Positions 54,887 through 64,000 of a DNA stretch of 64,000 bases are shown piece after piece (positions within the stretch are counted from its first letter, which is position 1; every line of letters starts with the position of its first letter). The DNA comes from Paraphysoderma sedebokerense (lineage: Eukaryota > Blastocladiomycota > Physodermatomycetes > Physodermatales > Physodermataceae): NCBI GenBank assembly GCA_025602915.1, contig JAHLJZ010000018.1, positions 124,001 through 188,000 of the forward strand, in the 5' to 3' direction. A program made the translations under genes and the position numbers. Below the pieces are notes generated by a model. It was not told the DNA's origin. It ran no database searches and saw only the letters and a program-made list of their open reading frames with translations.

Positions 54887-57800
54887 ATGAACATGCAGAG
54901 ACAAAATACTACAACCGTTATTGAACACCGCGACCAACACCGTCGTCGGTCTTCCGTCACTTTGTCCTCGACATTGTCAATAGATCGACAATCCTCATCA
55001 TCCGTAACTATTCCAATTGATATCCCCGATACCACTCCTTCTCAATCTCAACCTGCACAACCGGCACAATCGATTCAAAGACGGATATCTCACGGCTCAT
55101 ATGCCACTGTTCAATCAAATGTGAATTCAGAGTATGAAAGCCGGAATCCACGAAGTAACGGTATCGACTCCGACCTTGAATTTGTGAGAAATGGGACAAC
55201 ATTATCTACTTCCCGTTTATCAAACTCAAGTTTAAATTTAAATTCTTCAACGTCTACATCTTCTTTATTTCGGTATTCTCAAAATTCCATTTCCTCGGTA
55301 CTGGACTCTGAAAATGTCCCGCCAGATCCTAATGTGCCAGGATTACCTGTGTCTAGAATTCTGGGAACTTCTAGCTTGCAAGAACGAAATGAAAAACCAT
55401 TGAAGCCATCGCAAACTTATTCTCCTCTTTACAAAGCTGGAAGAACGAGTGAGTCGCAAGAGTTTTTGAAGTCAAATATCAACGATCTCGGCCTTCGTAA
55501 AGACGGAAATCGTGGAAGGAGAGAAAGAACAGCCTCCTCAAATGAAAGCGAGATAACCGAAGAGTCCCCTTCGAGCAGCATATTAGGAGGGCCTTTGCGA
55601 GAGTGGAATTCGTCAGAAACGATATTGTTTGGGGAAGACGCACCTTCGGTGAGTATAAAAGGAAAGGAGAAATACAGCGCTAAGGAACCGCTTAAAACGG
55701 TGAAATATGAAAATGCTTTAGAACAGGATGCAGTGCTGTCTAGTGCAACACCGGGATTGCAGAGTGCAAAGTCGACTGTGGTGATGTTGGCAGTTCGAGA
55801 AATTACGAGGAATCGATGCTTTTATTGTCTTGGTTAGTACTTCCTTATTCTGACTTGCATTTCACATTTTGTTATCGCCGCTGTAAGGTTTGACAATATT
55901 GTATTGCTAATGTACGTTGATGTAGGTTGTACTTCAATCTTCTTAGTTGTTTTTCTCGCTGCACTCCTCATTACCGCGTTCTCGATCACACCAATCATCC
56001 TTTTATCTATCGCCGAATCGAACGCTGGCTCTCTTGACCTCGTTATACGCTCCAATAATCCTTCGTCTCCCCGTTTAAATTTCTCAATGATTGAAAAGAA
56101 GTTTGAATCGAATCCAACTATGAATCAAATTGCCCCTCGTTACGCGAATCTACCAATCTCCATTTACCGAGCCAAAGGATGCCAGGGATGGAATGAATCT
56201 CAACCACTTAATAACACTTTTACTTATGCTGGACCGCCTGATCTTCCTACAGACGATATTCAGACATTTGCGTCAAAACGCCGGCAGCGTGATGCATGTT
56301 TACGAAATGGGAGGAGTTGTATGAACACTCAATGTCCTGATAGTTCTGCCACTTCCTCAGTTTACTTGATTGACTCAGAGCGAGAATCGAACATTGGGAT
56401 AGGGAGATCGTGGCCGCATCCGCCTGTGCCCAAAGGAAGTGTATACATACATGAAAAACTCGCGTTTGAGTTAGATTTGAAGGCAGGGGATTGGATAATT
56501 TTGTCTTTACCAATGTGGCAGTTTCGGCAAACTTACGATACCGTGGTGAATGAAACAGTTCGAATTCTGGCGCAAAACAATGCATCCGTTCAAATGCAGA
56601 ATTCTTGGGACGTGTATATACCACTTCGAATTGACCTCGTTTTTAGTAATTCGGCCGGTAAATTTAACAAAAATCAAATTAGTGTTATCGCCCTTGAATA
56701 TTCTCACGTTCTAGAACTCATCGCGGAATATTACAATCCTTTTGTCTACCCACCCGTCTTCAAATCAGTTCTTGAGAAAGCCTCTCAAAATAATCTACTA
56801 TATCAAGAAGCACAACAAATCATTTTTTCCTGCCCACATCCGCGGCACACGTGCTATCAATCACAAGATTTTGATTCAGTCAGTCGACAAATCACGAGAT
56901 GGGCGTCCGATATTGTTTTTGAAGTTGGATTAAATACTGTAAACCAGGACTTACCAGTTTTGAATGAGCTTCAGTACACCGAATACTTGAGCGCGTTGTT
57001 GGATCTGGGCGTCAGTCTTGTATTGGTGTTAATGAGTTGTTTGAGCATTTTTCTGATATATGGGTTGTTGAATATCAGCATCGAAACTCGTGCATTTGAA
57101 ATGGGGATACTGCGAATGATTGGGGCGAAAAGAATCGATGTTTGCTTGTATATTTTGGTGCGCGCATTTTCGGTGCCAAGAGGCATTAAAAGCATACAAT
57201 TAACTAACAGTCATTTGCCTTAGGTTCAAGCGCTCACGTATGCCATTCCAGCTTGGGTATTTGGATTGGTTTTTGCACAGGGTGGTTTTTATTTTGCTTC
57301 GCCATATCTCAGCGACTTTCTGGACATCGCTCTTCAACCTATTTTAACACTCCCAGCCTACATCGTTGCAACTATTATCGGTTTACTGATTCCACTTGGT
57401 GCCTCGATTTTTCCTATGAGAAGAGCTCTTTCCCGGACATTACAGAACTCCCTCAATTCTCGTCGGCATTCAGTAAATGCAACAGAAATAACTTTTGAAC
57501 GCAATCACCCCGGAAAAGTAGATAATACACAATTACTCATTGGCATCACTCTCTCAATTTTTGGGTTCATTATATATTATTTCCTCCCCCTCACCCTGGT
57601 GAACAACAACGTCTCGCTACTGTTTCAAATATTCCTGTTCCTTCTATTGTGTATGCTGTTTGGCCTTGTTGTGTTGTCAATGAATATCGAACCTATCATG
57701 GAGAGACTGCTGTTGACTGTTTTTCAAGTTCTCTTATTTTTTGAGAATCAATCTGTGTGGAAATTGACATTGAAGAATCTGCTTGCTCATCGAAGAAGGA

Positions 57801-59250
57801 ATCGACAAATCGAAATATTGTATGCGCTAAGTATGGCCTTTTTAGTATTCCTCGCTGTTATGATTCAAATGCAAATCGGATCTTTAGAAATCGGGTAAGC
57901 TCTCTTACAATCGGAATTTAGGCTGTATTAGAATAGCCGACTAACATGATACTTCCGATTTCCCCTTTTTTTTACTTTCTTCTGTTGCAGACGTCGAAAA
58001 GATTTTGGCACGAGTCTAGTTCTCCGAATTGACCGCAGAGACCAAAATAATCGACCTCTTGGAATGCTACAATTGGAAACTCTCGAAAGATTCTTCGACT
58101 CGTCCCCTTTTATTGAAGCCCACGCAACGATCTCGTACCCTCTAAATTCTATCACTTCAGAATACACTCCAACGACTATCTCTAATTTTGGGCGTATATC
58201 TTCGTATGAGCATAGAATCTTCGCAGTTTCACCGACTTTCTTTGAAATAATGAATGAAGGCAATACGTTTGACATTGATTCTGTGAAAGAGTCACTATTT
58301 GACACTTACGGTGAAAATCTCGGAAGTCTCTTGTATTCTCCATATGGAATAGGATCAGTAATACTGGGGTCGTACTACAAAAAAGAGTTATCAATCACAT
58401 CTCCCAATGAGCTACAGGACGACCAACCAGAAATCATTGCCGCCGTTTCGTCTCCATCGTCGAAACGATTCTATTCGTTGCAACCACTTGCGCTCCTGAA
58501 GTCTTCGCCTGTTCTCCGCTTATCGCAGTATCCCCCTCGAGGTATCCACGACGCAATTGTATCATTTACTGATTTTGTTCGATTGTCCAATTCCACATTA
58601 TCTTCTATCGACGAGGTGCCTATACAAACGCTTCTTATACGAATACAATCAAATACCCCACAAGATCAATATAATATTCTCGTGAGAGATTTGAAAAGGA
58701 TCGTCAGAGATAGAGGAGTAGACTTGCTGGAGTTGAAGTCAAGCCTCGAGACAGTTGAAACCGCAGAATCATTATTAAACAATGTTTTTGGATTCTCTAT
58801 GGTGATTCCAGCGCTGATCGGAATGTTTGGGTTGACTAGTAGTTTATATATCAATATCAGTGAACAGAAGAAAGAAATTGGGGTTTTAAGGTCTTTAGGA
58901 GTATCGAAATCTTTTTTGATGAGAATGTACCTATATGAGAGTTGCGTGCTATTGATGTCGGCTGCTTTATGCGGGGTAAATTTTTCTTTTTACGCTATTT
59001 CTAATTGTTATCTAATGGCTCAACCTACCATTCTTCGTCATTATTGTAGATTATAGTCGGAATAACCGTCGGTTACGCGTTAAGTCTGCAAACGAATCTG
59101 CTGATTCAAGTCGACGTTCCTTTCAATCTTCCTTGGTTTCTGATCTCTCTCTCTCTATTAACGTCGATTGTGACTGGATTGTTGTCAACCATAATGCCTG
59201 TTTGGCGGTTAACCCTAAAGCCGTCGATTGTGAAGCTGCTGAAGAGTTGA
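54887..59250 (+). CDS. Large FtsX/MacB-like permease with disordered N-terminus
   Basis: Exons 54887-55832, 55926-57157, 57224-57894, 57991-58975 and 59050-59250 code 1,344 aa. The first 290 residues are Ser/Asn/Arg-rich and disordered, presumably cytosolic. A first TM (TSIFLVVFLAALLITAF) precedes a large non-membrane domain with three Cys in the run ACLRNGRSCMNTQC. An FtsX-type block follows with ETRAFEMGILRMIGAKR, the coupling-helix-like motif, and several TM segments. The second half repeats this pattern: a lumenal domain, then ISEQKKEIGVLRSLGVSK and three closing TMs. FtsX/MacB/LolC permeases normally pair with an ABC ATPase; none is encoded here or nearby. The role in fungi is not known to me. 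Double MacB-like architecture within one chain is seen in bacterial DUF214-type exporters. Confidence 0.82.
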
Positions 59251-59625
59251 ATTAATATTTTTAGTTTAGTCTGAGGTTGTAATTATATCGATGTGTGTAT
59301 TGTCTTAATTACTTGTTTGTATCATAAGATACCATTTTTGTAATCTATTACATGTGTATGATGCTCGTGTGTAAGAATTATTCGATTTAAGTAACAATTA
59401 CATGGTTTCCCGGGAACCGTCTGCTCCTATTGGATAATGTGGAGCGTTCAGGCCTGAGAAACAAGTAAGGATACAGGTGTCAATGGGAGTTCTTTATTCA
59501 GCTTCTTTCGATGGTGGTACCCGCTTCAAGAGCGAGTATACTTAAACACTCTCGCTTTGGATCCACCGCGATTCAAATTGTAATTACAAACTTGACAGTC
59601 TCGCGTCTCCTATTACAGCCATTAC
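59251..59625. other. Intergenic between convergent permease and SF3B2
   Basis: 3' flanks only. No feature. Confidence 0.55.
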
Positions 59626-61903
59626 CTAAAACTTAAACTCTTTATATTTCTTGTCCTTCTTGTCTTTGTCCTTATCCTTATCAACCTTGCGCTTTTTGTT
59701 CGCCTGCTTCGCGGAGTACTCTGCGACCATATCACTGAAATCTTCACCTGCACCTGGTACATTTGATCCGGTCGCAGTGGTAGTGGTGGACGTTGTGGAG
59801 GAAACTGCTATAGAGGATTCGTACTTTTGCTTTAAGGTTGTGGAAGAGATTCCGTCTTCCAGTTCGGAAGGATCTAGAGAGACGGTAGCAGATTCGGCAG
59901 GATGTTTACGCTACGCGCGGTGAAAGTATTTCATAAGACGATCATTAGAACATTGGAGAGTGCGAGGACGACGTAAAGAGAGCAGAATAGTAAAACAACA
60001 ATACCTTCTTGGACTGATCAGTAGCTGAGCCTGATCCGCCAACAATCACGTTAGCCAAATCATACACATGCTGAGATCCCATGAATCCTTTAACACTGGT
60101 GTCTTTCTGCTGAAGAACTTGATATAATGCTCTCGGCTCTTCACTTTCGTCACCTCTCCTTCGTTTTCTTAACTCAATTGTGTCAGGTGTTTCTAATCCA
60201 CTAGGTACACTGGTCAAACCACTTGGTGTGACTAGTCCCTGTGCCAATGTTTCTTCGTCGATTTTCGGTTTACTCGGGGCTCGGTCCTCGGCATCTTCTG
60301 CCGTTTCCGTTTCAGAGTCCTCGTCGTCCGAAGCTTCTTCCATTTCTTCTACTTCCTCTTCCTCTTCTTCCTCTTCTTCCAATTCTCCCCATAACGTCTT
60401 TTCAACCGGTTGCATATATTCCGATGGGATGTGTGATTCTGTTGACATTAGGCCATACACGTCACCGTATAATGGTCGGCCGTACTATGAAAAATTGAGC
60501 GTAAGTAAATTTCTATTTGTCCACACATACGAATTGCCGAGACTCTGACTGTTTACCTCATCGACAGGCGGTTTACCCCAACCGCCGGGATGATAACCCC
60601 ATTGTGCCCCCGGAGGAATGGGAGCATTCAAACCGGGAATTTTCAACCCAGGGTAACTGGGCGGCGGGCCGTATCGCTGCATGTTAATTAACCATGGAGG
60701 TGGTGCCAGAGGTGGCATCGCTAATGCTTTGCGAAGTTCATCCGACAGTGGTGCCCCGGGTTTGACAGATTTGAGTTTTGTTTCAAATTCTTTACCTTCA
60801 TAGTATCTTCGTGGACATTAAAGTCAGCGCAAAACCGCGGTCAGAGAATCATAGATGTAATAATAACTCACAATTCCCCATGCCTCGTAAGGTTGGGCTT
60901 GGTCTGCCATCTGAAAAAAGCATCATGTAACTTCTGATAGTCTAACCCAAGTTTACCCATTTTGGGTTGCAATCGTTCCCTAGTTTTTGATTTTAGCTTG
61001 GATGCCTCTTCCTTCTCTTTCACTGCCTCCCGTATATCCATGATACCGGTATCTTTGATGAAATCGGGTAACTCAAACGGCGGCTTTTCGATACCTCGTT
61101 TGCCTTGAAGATACTTCCTCTTCTGCTGCCAATGTTGAGGAACAGGCACAGTATTTCTATATGATTTAAGCTCCACAAGCAATTTAGGATCAGCGGCTGT
61201 TACGTCTACCCACTAAAGGAGCACGGCAAGAGAAGCAGAACGGTAAGTCGAATACTTCTAGAGACTACTTCTTGATTCATTCAATTCCAGCAAGCCACTA
61301 ACCTCCACAACTTCCGGCTTCTTTACTAGCTGTTTCAGCTCTGCGACTGTTAACCTGCTTTCTTTCTTCATTTTCCTTTTGCTTTTCGATTGGTCATTCT
61401 CATCATCGCTTCCTAACTCCATATTTTCATCGTCCTTGTCTGCTGTTTCATCCTCTTTTTCTCCATCCACATCTACATTCTCTTCTGCAGCTTCAGCATC
61501 CGTCGCACCTTCCGTCGGCAGTTGAAACTTTGCGAAAACCGATGCAAATTCCGATAATGTTGGATCGCTCAAATCAATGTCAGATTGGGCCACATATTCG
61601 ATTTCCACATCTTCGTCGGACTTTTCGTCGGCCTATGACAGTTTAAATTAATGAAGAAGTTTTAAATTGATGTAAGAGTGAAGGCGCTCATACTTTATTG
61701 TCTTCGGTACCATTTGCTGGTTTAGCGGGCTGAGATCGATCCGCTCTCTTCTTCTTTTTCCTTCGTTTCTTCTTGTTGTCTTTCTGATTTTTGCTTTTAT
61801 TGTTTAGGTTTTTGGCAGTGTTTTGATCGGAATCAATGTGATTTGAATCATCTATATCGTTGGATTCGTCGGAATGTCTGCCGTTTGTGACAGCGGTAGT
61901 CAT
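59626..61903 (-). CDS. CUS1: Splicing factor 3B subunit 2 (SF3b145 / Cus1)
   Basis: Six exons: 61903-61694, 61632-61303, 61212-60872, 60806-60557, 60484-60005 and 59910-59626, giving 631 aa. The N-terminus is acidic and Lys-rich. The DUF382 core reads VPQHWQQKRKYLQGKRG, then KLHDAFFRWQTKP. The PSP region follows with LYYEGKEFETKLKSVKPG and PPPSYPGLKIPGLNAPIP. Then comes WGKPPVDEYGRPLYGD, in which exon 5 starts with the conserved YGRPLYGD. An acidic run of at least 11 Glu marks the C-terminal third and a Lys-rich nuclear signal the end. The protein is a core U2 snRNP subunit that helps anchor U2 at the branch site. It starts 338 bp from divergent LSM8, another spliceosomal gene. Confidence 0.94.
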
Positions 61904-62241
61904 GATGGAGAATGATATAAGGTTGGGTGGAAAGCGTAAACAAATTCGTGGTGTTTGTTTTGTTCAAACTCGACAAAGGGCGCCAGCTGACTCTGCTCCA
62001 TCTCATCTACAACGACATTTCCATTCTTTGCCACTCTGTAGCCCATATTACATAGACATAAACACAGAAACTAGCTTAACAAGGTATCGTATCTGATTTC
62101 GAGTTGGTTTCTTGGTTGTCGTTTGCTATTATAATCTCTCGTGCAATAACCACAAATTTTTGATTTTTCATGTGTTCGGCTCCAGTGATTAGATCAATCA
62201 AAATTTGCAAAGCTTAACAGTTCCAGATTCAGTTGAAAGTA
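61904..62241. promoter_or_regulatory. Shared promoter region of SF3B2 and LSM8
   Basis: 338 bp between two divergent spliceosomal genes. No TATA box is evident. A small bidirectional promoter is likely. Confidence 0.55.
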
Positions 62242-62787
62242 ATGTCTGATCCTCTCAGAGATTATGTCGATCGTAGGTTATTTTTATGATTCTGCGCGAA
62301 ATATCTGCCACCCCTGACAACTGTTTCTGTTGAAGATATCGTGGAAATAATAACGAACGATGGAAGAGTTATTATTGTTCGTAACCGTCGCCATTCATTC
62401 TCATTTAATATACACTCTAATATTTTTTGCTTTAGGGTAAACTTCGGGGCTACGACCAAACTACGAATGTTATCCTTGAAAAATCAGAGGAACGGATATA
62501 CGGTGGGGAGGATGGTGTGGAAACACAAGAGCTTGGCTTATATATACTCAGAGGGGATCAGATGTATGTATTCATTTCGACTGACTTTCGTTGTTTTGAC
62601 TTCATGTAACATTTCGTCAATATCTTAAAAGAGCCATCATTGGAGCGATAGATCCTGACAAAGGTGAGGGAGGTCAATCTTTTGTAACTTGGTAGCACCG
62701 ATCTAATGTTCGTCTGTAGATGCCGCCATTAATTTTGCGAGTGTCCAGGCGGAGCCGATTAAACCGATTCAGCAACATGTATTATAG
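62242..62787 (+). CDS. LSM8: U6 snRNA-associated Sm-like protein LSm8
   Basis: Five short exons: 62242-62272, 62336-62376, 62436-62563, 62632-62663 and 62720-62787, coding 99 aa (human LSm8 is 96). Sm1 is VEIITNDGRVIIGKLRGYDQTTNVIL and Sm2 is GLYILRGDQIAIIGAID, written here in two parts as seen across exons. The tail (DAAINFASVQAEPIKP) matches the LSm8 subfamily ending DLGNIRAEP rather than LSm1. LSm8 joins LSm2-7 as the nuclear ring that binds the 3' end of U6 snRNA. The second donor is GTTCGT and every junction is in frame. Confidence 0.93.
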
Positions 62788-64000
62788 TTTCAATCAAAAA
62801 AAATTCAAAACTTCTCCATGAAATAAATAGTCTCAACCCGGAATGTGCAAATGTTCTTATTTTATATTCGATTCATGGCATCTTTGTTAAACTTACTGAT
62901 AAAAGGAAGTCGTGCTGCGGAATATCAGTTCAATTGTTACATCCGTCTGTACATCCACATGATTAAGTCTTCCTAAATTAAGTCTGATCGGTAACGAGCT
63001 ACTGTAACCAACCTCACATTCCAGAGCTTATGGAAACTTGAGGTGCCGAGTACTCGTACATCGCTTCCTGCTGAGCCATAACAATTTCGATGATCCCGTC
63101 TCATCGTATATAAGATCCCTCTAAATCGTTTTGAAAATGTCATGAGCTTGGAATATGTCGTCAGTTTGCGGTGCTAATTATCATTATTATTAACAGCAGT
63201 GTTCCAGTCGATCGCGTTTGTCATGGACAACGCACCGAAGTGGATGCCGGAAAACACATATCCCATTACATTAAGCTTTCTGATGTACAATATGGCATAG
63301 ATAAAAACCAAATTCATCAGCATTTTCTTGTCAGCAATTTTGACTATATTTTGATAAGTGGGACGAGCAGATTCTCACTTGGTAAAGACCCACAGTTTGG
63401 TTTAGAGCACAAATTTTGCACAATGATATAAAATATCCCATGCCTCAGTGCAACGTAATGAGTTCATTCACTGAACATTTGACGTCAAATCATAGGAGCG
63501 GGGACCAATATCTGCGGAGAAGTGATAAGACTATGCGTTCATGACTTACAAGCCACGAAAGGGACCGCGCAGAAAACGGTCTACACCAAGTGGCGTTGAA
63601 TCTGAAACCTGATTCCTGTATGAAGATTAGTGCTGCTACAGCCAGATTGTCATATTACACCGATAGCACCAAATTTTGTCACTCATTAACAAGCACATTG
63701 GGCTAAAAATAATTGGGTTGTTCTTTAAGTAGGAATGTCGGGGTGAAACGGCGGTTAAGTCTAAATGAACCTTTCTATTGTGTGAATACGATCTGTCTAA
63801 AATTAGGGCTCAAAGGGTTTAAGTAGAAATAATGAAAAAGTATGATTACAGTAGCATGATTTATCACTTTTTAATGAACGGAGCATTAAACCGATGCAGT
63901 ATTCACGATTACGAAAATTTGACGTTTCGTCCTATCCGGGCTATAAAAGAACGACATCTCCGACTCGACTAACACAACAGCCGATTTCTATTCAAAAGCG
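62788..64000. other. Right end: no supportable gene, promoter-like elements
   Basis: About 1.2 kb. Two TATA boxes stand out, GTATATAAG at 63106-63114 and CTATAAAAG at 63941-63949, the latter near the window edge and probably serving a gene that begins beyond it. An 86-codon frame at 63171-63431 follows the first box but has no ATG and no recognisable domain, so I do not call it. Confidence 0.45.
63941..63949 (+). promoter_or_regulatory. TATA box of a gene beyond the right edge
   Basis: CTATAAAAG about 50 bp from the end of the window; a transcription start would fall near 63975. Confidence 0.45.

Noticed and set aside
63171-63431. 86-codon frame after a TATA box near the right end
   Set aside because: Lacks an ATG in frame, ends without features and is not clearly joined to any exon.
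1-64000. Transposons, retroelements, tRNA or rRNA genes
   Set aside because: I looked for reverse transcriptase, integrase or transposase motifs, terminal repeats and tRNA arm patterns and saw none that I could defend by eye.

Overview
This is a nuclear window from a fungus that is not a yeast or mould of the usual kind. I modelled about 26 protein genes with roughly 90 short introns (mostly 55-130 bp, GT..AG), on both strands, with short intergenic gaps and no recognisable transposon. Fungal hallmarks are an Ada2 co-activator, an Rvs161-type BAR protein, a prenylated Chs4/Skt5 chitin-synthase activator, an Hsf1 of fungal type and a fungal-style PQ-loop protein. Features usually missing from Dikarya are a histone stem-loop binding protein (SLBP), a tyrosyl-tRNA synthetase with a C-terminal EMAPII-like domain, a MacB/FtsX-like permease and, tentatively, a STIL/Ana2-like centriole factor. 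Together these point to an early-diverging, possibly zoosporic, lineage. Species cannot be read from the sequence.

Layout. 1-11.5 kb: end of a coiled-coil gene (STIL-like?), canonical HSF, RVS161 (minus), ADA2, CHS4. 11.7-19.4 kb: a broken piece of RVS161 exon 3, then four tandem minus-strand HSF paralogues. 20.3-27.5 kb: TMEM14-like gene, F-box/WD40 gene, HEM4, a tiny one-TM protein, TyrRS. 29.1-36.1 kb: PQ-loop protein, a possible 91-aa membrane protein, and a 1,266-aa type II membrane protein made of 53 or 54 repeats of exactly 20 residues (60 bp). 37.7-43.3 kb: SEC63 and two paralogous secreted proteins resembling ADP-ribosyltransferases of the diphtheria/exotoxin A class. 43.9-64 kb: CBC1, STN1, SLBP, a TM9SF/EMP70 protein, an FtsX-like permease, SF3B2/CUS1, LSM8, then about 1.2 kb with no gene I can support except a promoter-like TATA at the right edge.

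How the genes relate. Most are housekeeping genes of transcription, splicing, secretion and telomere maintenance, often in divergent pairs (SF3B2/LSM8, STN1/SLBP, F-box/HEM4, small TM/TyrRS, RVS161/ADA2). Two blocks stand out as accessory: the HSF array, whose five members (with the canonical gene) share intron positions and a central exon of exactly 153 bp, and the 31-43 kb block holding the giant repeat protein and the secreted ART-like pair. The HSF paralogues and the secreted genes mostly have clear TATA boxes close to the start codon; I did not see such boxes at the housekeeping genes I inspected. All exon boundaries are my own hand calls from splice signals, frame and family resemblance; no alignment or search was run.
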